The notes under the pieces: generated by a model | What the model was told of the DNA's origin: nothing | Database searches by the model: none | The model's input: only the letters and a program-made list of their open reading frames with translations | DNA from: Pedobacter segetis | GTDB lineage: Bacteria > Bacteroidota > Bacteroidia > Sphingobacteriales > Sphingobacteriaceae | Direction: 5' to 3' | Length of the DNA: 64,000 nt | Assembly (NCBI RefSeq): GCF_016623585.1 | Contig: NZ_JAEHFY010000022.1 | Coordinates: forward strand, 1 to 64,000 | Part shown: piece after piece, positions 18,985 through 27,598 of the stretch | Layout of the letters: each line of letters begins with the position of its first letter | How positions within the stretch are numbered: the first letter of the stretch is position 1 | Made by a program: the position numbers and the translations under genes

Positions 18985-20313
18985 ATGGAATGGTATAGCT
19001 TTGGACTATTATTAGCTGATAATATAGCTCTTTTCTTAAAAATATTTGCAGCATCACTCATAATATATACTATCATTTTTAAAAGATTATATATATCGGT
19101 GCTCGATCCTATCGTTTTTACGTTACTTTTTTCTGTATTTGGTTTCACGGTTGTGTGGTTTCTGTATTTTACTAAGCAAATTCTCACTTTTTATTTAATT
19201 AGTTACTTATTAACACAAATTGCATTTTTTATTGGCTTATTTAGTTTCAAAAGTTTAAGCAAAACCAGCTTATTATCTAAAACAAAAATTATAAAGCTTA
19301 AAAATGAAACTTTATTTTTAAACCTGCTTTTTATTATCTCATCTACTCTATATATTTTACTTTGTATAAGTACTTATTTTTTAGTGGGAGTACCACTATT
19401 TATGGATTCTCATGTAGATATATATAGTAATAGTGGGGGCCTAGGATTTTTAGGCAGATTTATTGACGTTTTAAAACCTACATCAATTTTTTTATTGATT
19501 ATTTTATTATTTGACAGCCTAAAATTAAATCTTTTTACGTTATACAAATTTTTCTTTTTAATATGTATTATTATTTTTTCAGTTTTATCTGGAAGTAAAT
19601 CTGAGTTTATAAAAATTGGACTTATTTTCTTTTGCTTTCTAATACTAAATGCAAATAAGTATCACTCTTATTTCAACAAACTTAGGAAATACGAGATAGG
19701 TCTGTTTATTACTGCCTTTCTTATAATTATATCAGTTATTATGGTGCAAGGAAACACAAAAGACACTGTAAGCCTCAATGATTCCTTATTTTCTCTATAT
19801 TTTAGGATGGTTTCTTCTGGAGACACTTATTTTTTTGCATACCCAAATGGGGCGATAGAATCAATAAATGGTAATAAGCCTTTTTTAATGCTATTTGGAG
19901 ATTTTTTTGGAGCGTTACGATTTATCCCAAGAGAAAGCCTGCCAGAACCTCTAGGGATTACTTTATTTAATTTATACTTAAAAGCAGATTATGCAGCTGG
20001 GCCAAATCCTCGCCATAATGTACTAGGTTACGTATATTTTGGCTTTTATGGAAGTATTGTATTCTCCTTCTGTATAGGGTTTTTACTTAGCTTTTTCAGA
20101 AATAAATTATTTTTTACATTACGTAAAAATATATCTGGGCAACTTATATTTGTATTGGTTTACCTAAATCTTGTTGTTTTAGAAACAGATACACCTATGG
20201 CTTTATCTGGTATTGGTAATATATTGATTACCCTTCCTATATTATTAGCCATTACATTTCCTGTATTTTTAATATTAACCACATCTGTTAAAAAGCAACA
20301 TATATTATGTTAA
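18985..20313 (+). CDS. Oligosaccharide repeat-unit polymerase (Wzy-like)
   Basis: The 442-residue protein has about 10-12 hydrophobic helices with a large polar loop in the C-terminal half (about residues 255-340). The loop contains VSSGDTYFFAYPNG and GPNPRHNVLGYVYFGFYGS, a pattern seen in O-antigen polymerases, which otherwise share little sequence. It would join flipped repeat units in the periplasm into a polymer whose length is set by Wzz. The start follows the GT2 stop without a gap, and the end overlaps the next glycosyltransferase start by 7 bases. The topology and context make Wzy the best call, although the family is too diverse for proof by inspection. Confidence 0.78.
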   Translation: MEWYSFGLLLADNIALFLKIFAASLIIYTIIFKRLYISVLDPIVFTLLFSVFGFTVVWFLYFTKQILTFYLISYLLTQIAFFIGLFSFKSLSKTSLLSKTKIIKLKNETLFLNLLFIISSTLYILLCISTYFLVGVPLFMDSHVDIYSNSGGLGFLGRFIDVLKPTSIFLLIILLFDSLKLNLFTLYKFFFLICIIIFSVLSGSKSEFIKIGLIFFCFLILNANKYHSYFNKLRKYEIGLFITAFLIIISVIMVQGNTKDTVSLNDSLFSLYFRMVSSGDTYFFAYPNGAIESINGNKPFLMLFGDFFGALRFIPRESLPEPLGITLFNLYLKADYAAGPNPRHNVLGYVYFGFYGSIVFSFCIGFLLSFFRNKLFFTLRKNISGQLIFVLVYLNLVVLETDTPMALSGIGNILITLPILLAITFPVFLILTTSVKKQHILC

Positions 20314-21146
20314 AAATCTGTATATTAATTAGGGTATATGATAGGTTAGACGATTTAAAATATTGTTTACAACTTATTAACGATACTTGGTTAACAAACG
20401 ATTATTACATTTTAGTTGTTTGCAATGGAGTTTCTAAAGGCTACATCGTTAATCAAGAACTAGAGAAGGAAATTGATTATTTATTAGTGCTGGAGGAAAA
20501 TGCAGGTCATTTAAAGGGGAATGCCCAACTATTAACAGAGGGGTTAAAGTTTATACCTTATGACACCGCCTATACAATAATCTTAGAAGCCGATACGTGG
20601 ATTTATACAGATAGTATTATAAACAAATATATAAAGCAATTAGAGGAAACCAAAGCCGTTTGGGCTAGTGCGCAGTGGTACACTACTTATTTTTCTTTAG
20701 CAACTGATTTCGCTATTTTAGACCATAATTTCTTGAAGTTGCATCCCTTGGTTTTTAATTATACAGGTTATCCCGAATGTTATGCAGCCAATTACATTAA
20801 TGATAATGACCTTAAATATGTTTATATCAAAGAAAATATGCCGGTTCATCTTCCAAATTATTTAAAAAAGTATGTTTACGCTCCGGCGGGGCGGTTTAAT
20901 GTTTTTGTACGGTCTAAAATGGTAACACACCATACAGAGCAATACAAAAATGGTATATCAACAAAAAAGGCGCATTTAAATAGGGTAGCAGGTAAAGCTT
21001 ATTTTACAGATATCGAAACAGAAAATTATAATCTTCAAAAAAGCTTAATGAGCTTTTTAATTGCATTAGTTAATTTTTTACCCCGTAAAAGTTGGTTTTT
21101 AAAAACGCAACAATTTAATACTAAGATTACCCATGCCAACATTTAG
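20307..21146 (+). CDS. Putative GT-A type glycosyltransferase
   Basis: The 279-residue protein begins ICILIRVYDRLDDLKYCL, the first strand of a GT-A nucleotide-binding fold, and contains TIILEADTWIY near residue 92. This may be the DxD-like metal site (EAD). The rest does not match a family I recognise with certainty. It resembles small sugar transferases annotated as hypothetical in Bacteroidota polysaccharide loci. It starts inside the end of the Wzy gene, and its own last 14 bases contain the ATG at 21133 that would start the next gene. It therefore sits in a continuous chain of overlapping genes and probably acts on the same glycan. Confidence 0.62.
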   Translation: MLKICILIRVYDRLDDLKYCLQLINDTWLTNDYYILVVCNGVSKGYIVNQELEKEIDYLLVLEENAGHLKGNAQLLTEGLKFIPYDTAYTIILEADTWIYTDSIINKYIKQLEETKAVWASAQWYTTYFSLATDFAILDHNFLKLHPLVFNYTGYPECYAANYINDNDLKYVYIKENMPVHLPNYLKKYVYAPAGRFNVFVRSKMVTHHTEQYKNGISTKKAHLNRVAGKAYFTDIETENYNLQKSLMSFLIALVNFLPRKSWFLKTQQFNTKITHANI

Positions 21147-21196
21147 TAAAGATAAAATTGAAAAAATACGGGTCTTAGATTCCATACTAAGGAAAA

Positions 21197-21206
21197 TTTT
21201 TTTTTT
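21197..21206 (+). repeat. T10 homopolymer splitting the GT9 reading frame
   Basis: Ten T follow four A and precede GG and a run of seven A. An ATG at 21133, overlapping the previous stop, opens a frame that reads into this tract and stops at 21217-21219. With nine T the same frame would run on through WKKTKPLPKDKREVKEILIL into the heptosyltransferase-like gene. This is either a phase-variable tract or a sequencing error. Confidence 0.7.
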
Positions 21207-21274
21207 GGAAAAAAACTAAGCCTTTACCCAAGGATAAGAGGGAAGTTAAGGAAATTCTAATTTTAGGTTTCTTT

Positions 21275-22303
21275 TTGATTGGAGACACAATTCTTTATTC
21301 TTCTGCAATAAAGATTTTAAAAGAAAATTTCCCAAACGCTACCCTAACTCTAGTATGTGATAATACGGTCAAGGACCTAATATATAATCAGAAAATAGTT
21401 GATGAATTTATTATTCTAAAAGCACCTTGGATGGCAACAAGGCCAGTTGGAATAATTGGATTCATACGCTTTTTTATTTCAGTAAAAAAGAATATTAAAA
21501 AGAAGTATGATTTTGCCATAGATTTTAGAGGAGATCTTAGAAATTTTTTAGTTTTAAATATTATTAAAGCGAACCATAAGATTTCCCAGATATTTTTTGG
21601 TGGGGAGTATTTATTAACTTTTGCAATTAAGCCCAACAATGATTTAATTCATTTCCACGAAGAGTCTCTTTATTTCTTAGAAAAAATGGGTTGTGAGTAT
21701 ATTGGCGATAATTACCCTAGATTAGACAGGGAAGTAGCAGTAGAACTTTGTTCGAACTTCTTACTAGAAAATAAAATTGACCCATCAAAGACAATTATTG
21801 GCGTACACCCCGGCGCAAGCCAAGATGTAAAAAAATGGGACGAGGATAAGTACATACTACTTATAAAATATCTAGACCATAGATTTAAAGGACTACACTT
21901 TTTAATATTTCAAGGACCTAGCGAGGAAGAAACAATTGAAAAGATTGAAAAGGGTATTTTCGATATAGATTATACAATTGTTAACCGACCGTTGTCTGAA
22001 TATGTAAAGTTAATCTCGCTCTGCGAGGCATTGGTTTGTAATGATAGTGGGGCTGGACATATTGCAGCCGCCTATGCTATACCCTTAGTTGTGATTTTCG
22101 GAAATGTTAATCCTGATTTTGTCTATCCAAAGGGGTCGGTAGATCTTAGAATTATTTCTAACAATTTGGATTGTAAGCCATGCTTTAGTAGCACCTGTCG
22201 TTTTAAAACCAACGAATGCATAAAAGGTGTTGCATTTAAGGTTGTTGCTGAAAAAGCGGCTGATGTAATTAGTAATTTTTATTTTGTCAAAGATGATAAG
22301 TAG
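21275..22303 (+). CDS. Glycosyltransferase family 9, heptosyltransferase-like
   Basis: GT9 enzymes transfer heptose from ADP-heptose to LPS core or similar glycans. The 342 residues read here include IGVHPGASQDVKKWDEDKY, the donor-binding VCNDSGAGHIAAAYAIPLV, and CKPCFSSTC near the end, all typical of RfaF/WaaF-like proteins. The only in-frame start is TTG at 21275. It begins inside the first beta-alpha unit, since KEILILGFF just upstream is in the same frame and belongs to the fold. The true start is probably ATG 21133, reached through a one-base frameshift in the T10 tract. The gene leads a heptose module (epimerase, kinase, HldD, GmhA), which supports heptose as donor. As sequenced the protein is truncated and perhaps off. 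Confidence 0.85.
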   Translation: MIGDTILYSSAIKILKENFPNATLTLVCDNTVKDLIYNQKIVDEFIILKAPWMATRPVGIIGFIRFFISVKKNIKKKYDFAIDFRGDLRNFLVLNIIKANHKISQIFFGGEYLLTFAIKPNNDLIHFHEESLYFLEKMGCEYIGDNYPRLDREVAVELCSNFLLENKIDPSKTIIGVHPGASQDVKKWDEDKYILLIKYLDHRFKGLHFLIFQGPSEEETIEKIEKGIFDIDYTIVNRPLSEYVKLISLCEALVCNDSGAGHIAAAYAIPLVVIFGNVNPDFVYPKGSVDLRIISNNLDCKPCFSSTCRFKTNECIKGVAFKVVAEKAADVISNFYFVKDDK

Positions 22304-22901
22304 AAGGAATATTTCTTTTCTTTTTTATTACTTAAAAGGTATAATATTTTACAAGTTTTTTTTTCGGAAGACCTCTGGTTTTTTTCTGATAGTTAAACCT
22401 ATGCAAATCACACCTAAATTTATAAAGATTGGAAAAGGGGTTGTAATAAGAGAATACGCAAGGGTTGAAGGGATTACAAAATACGCGGGGGAAAATTTTT
22501 TTCCTAAGATTGAATTTGGAGAAAATGTAAAAATCCAACAATCGCTGCATTTAACATGCGCTAAGAAAGTATTTGTCGGAAAAGAAACAGCTATAGCGGC
22601 TAATGTCACGATCACTGATATAAACCATGGATACGAGATTCTAGATATTCCACCTGAAAGACAAAAAATAAACGTTCAGGAAGTCTATATTGGAATGAAT
22701 TGCAAAATTTATAACAATGCGGTCATTCTTCCAGGAACTATTCTAGGTAAGCAGGTGATAGTGGGAGCAAATTCAGTGGTTAAAGGTGTTTTCCCCGATT
22801 ATTGTGTAATAGCGGGGGCGCCAGCAAAAATTATTAAAAGGTATAATTTTACAAATAAGCAATGGGAAAAAACTAATTTTAACGGAGATTTTATATTATG
22901 A
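22293..22901 (+). CDS. Hexapeptide-repeat acyltransferase (LbH family)
   Basis: The roughly 202-residue protein has left-handed beta-helix repeats (FGENVKIQQSLHLTC, VGKETAIAANVTITDINHG). It also has the catalytic-histidine loop TDINHGY, then IGMNCKIYNNAVILPG and IVGANSVVKGVFPDYCVIAG. These are the marks of maltose/galactoside acetyltransferase-like enzymes that O-acetylate sugars. The start is ATG 22293, which overlaps the GT9 end by 11 bases; a TTG at 22284 is an alternative. The stop overlaps the next gene (ATGA). It probably acetylates a sugar of the heptose-containing glycan. The acceptor is inferred. Confidence 0.87.
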   Translation: MISRRNISFLFYYLKGIIFYKFFFRKTSGFFLIVKPMQITPKFIKIGKGVVIREYARVEGITKYAGENFFPKIEFGENVKIQQSLHLTCAKKVFVGKETAIAANVTITDINHGYEILDIPPERQKINVQEVYIGMNCKIYNNAVILPGTILGKQVIVGANSVVKGVFPDYCVIAGAPAKIIKRYNFTNKQWEKTNFNGDFIL

Positions 22902-24037
22902 AAAACATATTAATAACAGGAGGAGCGGGCTTTATAGGTTCTAACCTGTCTTTAAAACTGGTAGAAAAAGGTTATAAGGTAACCGCATTAGACAACTTAT
23001 CAAAGCAAATACATGGTAACAGTCCTAAAAATGATTCACCACTTTTTAAATCAATTATAGATAAAGTAAATTTTATAGAAGGCAACGTTGTAAATAAAGA
23101 AGATTTAGAAAAAGCAATTTCTGGCCAAGATGCCATCATACACCTAGCCGCCGAAACGGGTACAGGCCAGTCAATGTATCAAATTCACCATTATGCTAAA
23201 GTAAATATAGATGCTACGGCCATGATGCTAGATATATTGGCGAACACAAAGCAGCATTCTGTTAAGAAAGTGATCATTGCATCTTCAAGATCTATTTACG
23301 GGGAAGGAAAGTATTTAAACTCCAGAAACGAGGCAGTTTACCCTAAACATAGGCTTGATAAAAACATGCAATCGGGTAATTTTGAAGTTGACTATCCGGG
23401 TGAAACAAAACCTTTACAATTGGTGGCTACAGATGAAGATTCTAAAATTCATCCATCTTCTGTTTATGGGATAACAAAACAAGTACAAGAGCAGTTAATT
23501 ATGACGGTTTGTCCTACTATTGGCATTGCGCCAGTAGCTTTTAGGTATCAAAATGTATATGGGCCAGGGCAATCGCTAACTAACCCTTATACTGGTATCT
23601 TATCTATATTTTCTACTTTAATAAAAAACAATAAAGAGATAAATGTTTTCGAAGACGGTTTAGAGTCGAGAGATTTTGTTTATATAGACGATGTAGTAGA
23701 TGCCACTATTCTTGGGCTAGAGAAAGAGGAGGCAAATAATCAGATATTCAATGTTGGCACAGGTAAAGCTGTTACGGTGTTGAAGGTAGTTAAGGAACTA
23801 CAGGAAAACTATAATTCCAATGTAGCTATAAAAATTTCGGGTAATTACCGACTGGGTGATATTAGACATAACTATGCTGATTTAACTAAAATAAAGGAAA
23901 TATTAGGGTTTAACCCGAAAATTTCGTTTAAAGAAGGGATTAAGCATTTTGCAAACTGGGTAATTACACAAGAAGTGCATGAAGATAATTATGCTGAATC
24001 GATAGCGGAGATGAAAGAAAAGGGGATGTTTAAATAG
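22898..24037 (+). CDS. NAD-dependent sugar-nucleotide epimerase/dehydratase
   Basis: The 379-residue extended SDR has ILITGGAGFIGSNLSL at residues 4-19 for NAD binding, ASSRSIYGEGKY for the active-site serine region, and the Y-x3-K pair in SSVYGITKQVQEQL. An insertion rich in charged residues (about 150-190) and LAAETGTGQSMYQI recall dTDP-L-rhamnose 4-epimerase/WbiB-like enzymes. The substrate cannot be fixed from sequence. Since a heptose kinase, HldD and GmhA follow, a modified heptose is also possible. It overlaps the acyltransferase stop by four bases and is followed 7 bases later by the kinase, so it is in the same operon. Confidence 0.85.
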   Translation: MKNILITGGAGFIGSNLSLKLVEKGYKVTALDNLSKQIHGNSPKNDSPLFKSIIDKVNFIEGNVVNKEDLEKAISGQDAIIHLAAETGTGQSMYQIHHYAKVNIDATAMMLDILANTKQHSVKKVIIASSRSIYGEGKYLNSRNEAVYPKHRLDKNMQSGNFEVDYPGETKPLQLVATDEDSKIHPSSVYGITKQVQEQLIMTVCPTIGIAPVAFRYQNVYGPGQSLTNPYTGILSIFSTLIKNNKEINVFEDGLESRDFVYIDDVVDATILGLEKEEANNQIFNVGTGKAVTVLKVVKELQENYNSNVAIKISGNYRLGDIRHNYADLTKIKEILGFNPKISFKEGIKHFANWVITQEVHEDNYAESIAEMKEKGMFK

Positions 24038-24044
24038 AATTACA

Positions 24045-25019
24045 ATGAATTATACGGCCAAAAATATAGAAGATAAGTTACCTTCATTAAATATTCTTAT
24101 AATTGGAGATGTGATGATAGATCATTATATCAATGGGAAATGTAGTAGAATATCTCCTGAAGCGCCAGTGCCTGTAGTGTTAACCACTAGTGAAGAATAT
24201 ACCCTAGGAGGCGCTGGAAACGTTTTTCAGAACCTAGTTTCCTTAGGTTGTAGAGTAAATTTACTTTCGGTTTCTGGTGATGATGAAAACGGCAAAAGAA
24301 TTACGAAGCTGTTAAAGGGAACAGCATCTAGCGAAAGCTACATTATAAGAGATCCAAAAAGATGTACAACAATAAAATCCCGAGTGCTTGTTTCAAACCA
24401 TCAAATGATACGTATTGATAATGAGGTAACCACGCGAATAGACGAAAGGGTAGAAAAACAAGTTTTTGACCGATTAACTGAAACAATCAGCGACTATAAT
24501 ATGGTTTTGATTTCGGACTATAGCAAGGGTTTTTTGACCGATTGTTTACTAGAGGGTATTTTTAATTTATGTAAGAAAAATAACGTCACAACTATTGTAG
24601 ATCCCAAAGGGGAAAGCTTTTTAAAGTACAGAGGGGCAGATTTTATAAAACCAAACAAAAAAGAAGCAATTATCGCTTCTGGGATAGAAATTACGGATAT
24701 AAATTCCGTGGAAGAAGCCTGCTTAAAATTGATAGCCCAAACCAAAGGTGACGGAGTTATAATAACGATGTCGGAAGATGGAATAGCCTCTTATAAAGAC
24801 AATGATTTAAACGTAAGTCCAACAAAAGTAATAGATGTAGTTGATGTTACTGGTGCAGGCGATACCGTTCTTGCCTCGTTAGGCATAGCCCTCGGGTGTA
24901 ATTTGCCTTTAATTGAAGCTTGCGATTTTGCAAACCATGTAGCTGCGGTTGTGGTTAGTAAGGTGGGCAGTGAAACGGCGACCTGGAAAGAAATACACGA
25001 AAAATATAAAAACAGTTAA
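24045..25019 (+). CDS. hldA: D-glycero-beta-D-manno-heptose-7-phosphate kinase (HldA/HldE kinase domain)
   Basis: This PfkB/ribokinase-fold enzyme phosphorylates C1 of heptose-7-phosphate to heptose-1,7-bisphosphate. The 324 residues match only the kinase half of E. coli HldE. Segments are GDVMIDHYINGKCSRISPEAP (with the RISPEAP substrate motif), YTLGGAGNVFQNLVSLG, and DVTGAGDTVLASL (about 267-279), which holds the catalytic aspartate. The nucleotidyltransferase half is absent, as in organisms with separate hldA and hldC. No hldC is seen in the window. The next gene (HldD) starts two bases after the stop, and GmhA follows, so three of the five ADP-heptose steps are encoded together. Confidence 0.9.
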   Translation: MNYTAKNIEDKLPSLNILIIGDVMIDHYINGKCSRISPEAPVPVVLTTSEEYTLGGAGNVFQNLVSLGCRVNLLSVSGDDENGKRITKLLKGTASSESYIIRDPKRCTTIKSRVLVSNHQMIRIDNEVTTRIDERVEKQVFDRLTETISDYNMVLISDYSKGFLTDCLLEGIFNLCKKNNVTTIVDPKGESFLKYRGADFIKPNKKEAIIASGIEITDINSVEEACLKLIAQTKGDGVIITMSEDGIASYKDNDLNVSPTKVIDVVDVTGAGDTVLASLGIALGCNLPLIEACDFANHVAAVVVSKVGSETATWKEIHEKYKNS

Positions 25020-25021
25020 TT

Positions 25022-26017
25022 TTGGAAAAAAGTATAATAATTACGGGAGCTGCTGGTTTCATAAGCTCTTGTCTCGTAGAGTATTTTAATGAAAAAGGAT
25101 ATAATAACCTTATCATTGTAGACGACTTTTCTCAAACACGGAAAGATTATAATTATGAAAATAAAAAGTTTGTAATTAAAATTGAACGTAGTGAACTGTT
25201 TGAGTGGTTACAGGCGAATGGAGATACCGTAGAGTTTGTGATTCATCTAGGCGCAAAAACAGATACAACAGAGTTTGACTATAATATTCATAACGAATTA
25301 AATGTGGAATACTCTAAAAATATATGGGGTTTTTGTGAAGAAAAAAACATCCCTTTAATATATGCTTCGTCTGCTGCTACCTATGGTGGAGGCGAATGGG
25401 GTTATGACGACAATCATGAGATTGTAGAAAAACTGCAACCTTTAAATCCTTATGGAGTTAGCAAAAACGAGTTTGATAAATGGGCTTTGAAACAGATTAA
25501 ATCGCCAAAGTATTGGTCGGGTTTAAAATTCTTTAATGTTTATGGCCCTAATGAGTATCATAAAGGGCGTATGGCAAGTGTGATATGGCATTCGTTTAAT
25601 CAAATTAAGCAAAATGGAAAAGTAAAGCTTTTTAAAAGCCATCGCAACGATTACCAAGACGGGCAACAACTTAGAGATTTTATTTATGTTATGGATTTAG
25701 TAAAGGTGATTTATTGGATGTATAATGAAATGAAATCCGAGCATTGGCAAAAAGAATTTAACGGATTATATAATCTAGGTACAGGACACGCAAGAAGCTT
25801 TTATGATTTGGCTAAGAACACTTTCCTTGCAATGAGTTTGGAACCAAATATTGAGTTTATTGATATGCCAATAGATATTAGAGACAAATACCAATATTTT
25901 ACAGAAGCCAATATGGATAAGCTAAGATTAGCGGGGTACAATGCGGAGTTTTACTCACTAGAGGAGGGTATTACTGATTATGTTAAAAAATATTTGTTGA
26001 AAGGAAAAATTTATTGA
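25022..26017 (+). CDS. hldD: ADP-L-glycero-D-manno-heptose 6-epimerase
   Basis: HldD inverts C6 of ADP-D-glycero-D-manno-heptose to give the L,D form used by heptosyltransferases. The 331-residue SDR contains SIIITGAAGFISSCLVEYF, IYASSAATYGGGEWGYDD with the serine site, LNPYGVSKNEFDKWAL with the Y-x3-K pair, and FFNVYGPNEYHKGRMASV, all typical of RfaD/HldD. The third glycine of the GxxGxxG NAD motif is a serine (GAAGFIS), an unusual but conservative change. The start is TTG at 25022, two bases after the kinase stop; no ATG precedes the Rossmann motif. GmhA overlaps its end. Confidence 0.92.
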   Translation: MEKSIIITGAAGFISSCLVEYFNEKGYNNLIIVDDFSQTRKDYNYENKKFVIKIERSELFEWLQANGDTVEFVIHLGAKTDTTEFDYNIHNELNVEYSKNIWGFCEEKNIPLIYASSAATYGGGEWGYDDNHEIVEKLQPLNPYGVSKNEFDKWALKQIKSPKYWSGLKFFNVYGPNEYHKGRMASVIWHSFNQIKQNGKVKLFKSHRNDYQDGQQLRDFIYVMDLVKVIYWMYNEMKSEHWQKEFNGLYNLGTGHARSFYDLAKNTFLAMSLEPNIEFIDMPIDIRDKYQYFTEANMDKLRLAGYNAEFYSLEEGITDYVKKYLLKGKIY

Positions 26018-26583
26018 TGATAGAGCAAATTAAAGGTGTTTTTGCAGATCACGCAGAAGTGGTAAGAAAATCAGAAGAAGAGCTTAGCGAGAAGCTTATA
26101 GAGGTTTGTAACATTATTAGTAATTGCATTACCGCTGGAAAAAAGGTTTTACTTTTTGGAAATGGGGGTAGCGCATCTGACGCACAACATATTGCCGCCG
26201 AGTTTGTAGGTAGGTTTCTTGCGGAGAGAAGGGCATTGCCAGCCATTGCTTTGACAACAGATACGTCAGCATTAACAGCTATAGCAAATGATTACGGTTA
26301 TGAAATGGTTTTTTCACGACAAGTTGAAGCTTTGGCAAACAAAGATGATGTTGTTATCGGAATATCAACTAGCGGAAATAGCCAGAATGTTTTAGAAGGA
26401 CTGAAAGCCGCTAGCCAACTAGAATGTAAAGTTATTGGTTTTAGTGGCAATTCTGGAGGAAAAATGAATGATATATGTGAGTTTAACTTAGTAGTACCTT
26501 CTAACGTAACGGCTAGGATTCAAGAGGTACACATTTTATTAGGTCATATTATTTGTATGTCAGTAGACAAAAGTCTGATTTAA
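26014..26583 (+). CDS. gmhA: Sedoheptulose-7-phosphate isomerase
   Basis: GmhA converts sedoheptulose-7-phosphate to D-glycero-D-manno-heptose-7-phosphate, the first step of heptose synthesis. The 189-residue SIS-domain protein shows LLFGNGGSASDAQHIAAEF, ALTTDTSALTAIANDYGYE, VIGISTSGNSQNVLEGLK, and ARIQEVHILLGHIIC near the end. These include the residues around the zinc/substrate site of GmhA. The start overlaps the HldD end, and the next gene follows after one base. It completes the GmhA-HldA-HldD set. GmhB and HldC are not present in the window and must be elsewhere if ADP-heptose is the product. Confidence 0.95.
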   Translation: MMIEQIKGVFADHAEVVRKSEEELSEKLIEVCNIISNCITAGKKVLLFGNGGSASDAQHIAAEFVGRFLAERRALPAIALTTDTSALTAIANDYGYEMVFSRQVEALANKDDVVIGISTSGNSQNVLEGLKAASQLECKVIGFSGNSGGKMNDICEFNLVVPSNVTARIQEVHILLGHIICMSVDKSLI

Positions 26584-26584
26584 A

Positions 26585-27574
26585 ATGGGATTCGGGTTTG
26601 AGAACAAAAGTATAATTATAATTAGTCCTAAATTTTTTGACTATGAAGTTCAGATTGCTAAGAAGCTGAAAAGTCTAGGAGCCCAAGTTCAATGGTTTGA
26701 TGATAGACCATCTAATTCTTTCATGTCAAAAGTGCTTATCAGACTAAACAAGAAATTTTTAAAAAAAACAAGTTATACATATTATCAAAATTTAATTAAC
26801 AAGCTACAAGCCCAGGGAAATAAATTCGATTACGTTCTATTTATTAGCCCAGAGTCAATCTCTAAAAAAAGCGTGAGTGAATTTAAGAAAGCCTTTCCCA
26901 ACGCAAGGTTTATTCTTTATATGTGGGATTCTTTTAAGAACAAGCAGGCTTTAGATTTGATAGATGAATTTGAGAACATCTATTCTTTTGATCCTAATGA
27001 TTGCAAAACCTACAACGTAATATTTAGACCTCTTTTTTTTCTTGATATTTATTCTGCCACAACTAGCAAAAATAATGCTTACGATCTACTTTTTATTGGT
27101 ACCGCACATACTGATAGGTATAAATTTGTAAAGAAAACAGTGAGCCGATTAAGCAAAAAACTGGATATTAAACTATTCTTTTACTTAAGTAGCAAAAGGC
27201 TTTATTTAATTAAGAAGATTTTCGAGAAAGATTTTAGGGTAGTAAGATACAAAGATATTTCTTTTAATTCACTTACCCTAAAAGATAACGCACAGCTATT
27301 AAAACAAGCAAAATTAGTGTTAGATATTAACCATCCTCAACAAATAGGCTTAACTATGCGCAGTATCGAAACCTTGGGAGCACAAAAAAAATTGATTACT
27401 ACCAATAAAGATATTTTGAACTATGATTTTTATAATGAGAACAACGTTCTGGTCATCGATAGGGTTAACCCTATTATACCCGAGAGCTTTGTCCAATCTC
27501 CTTTTCTGGCTACGGAAAAGGAAATTCTTTATAAATACAGCTTAAATGGTTGGATTGATGAGATTTTCAATTGA
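26585..27574 (+). CDS. CgeB-like putative glycosyltransferase
   Basis: The 329-residue protein resembles CgeB/spore-maturation-type and RfaS-like glycosyltransferases. It has FENKSIIIISPKFFDYE at the start, KFDYVLFISPESISKKSV, ARFILYMWDSFKN in the first domain, and a second domain with YDLLFIGTAHTDRYKF and LDINHPQQIGLTMRSIETL. The latter recalls the donor-binding end of GT-B enzymes of this family. It directly follows gmhA and is the last gene of the heptose operon on this strand, so a role in adding heptose or a neighbouring sugar is plausible. The family is poorly characterised. A low-complexity repeat region begins about 25 bases after the stop. Confidence 0.6.
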   Translation: MGFGFENKSIIIISPKFFDYEVQIAKKLKSLGAQVQWFDDRPSNSFMSKVLIRLNKKFLKKTSYTYYQNLINKLQAQGNKFDYVLFISPESISKKSVSEFKKAFPNARFILYMWDSFKNKQALDLIDEFENIYSFDPNDCKTYNVIFRPLFFLDIYSATTSKNNAYDLLFIGTAHTDRYKFVKKTVSRLSKKLDIKLFFYLSSKRLYLIKKIFEKDFRVVRYKDISFNSLTLKDNAQLLKQAKLVLDINHPQQIGLTMRSIETLGAQKKLITTNKDILNYDFYNENNVLVIDRVNPIIPESFVQSPFLATEKEILYKYSLNGWIDEIFN

Positions 27575-27598
27575 AAATAAACACCAAGAAACTTTAAA

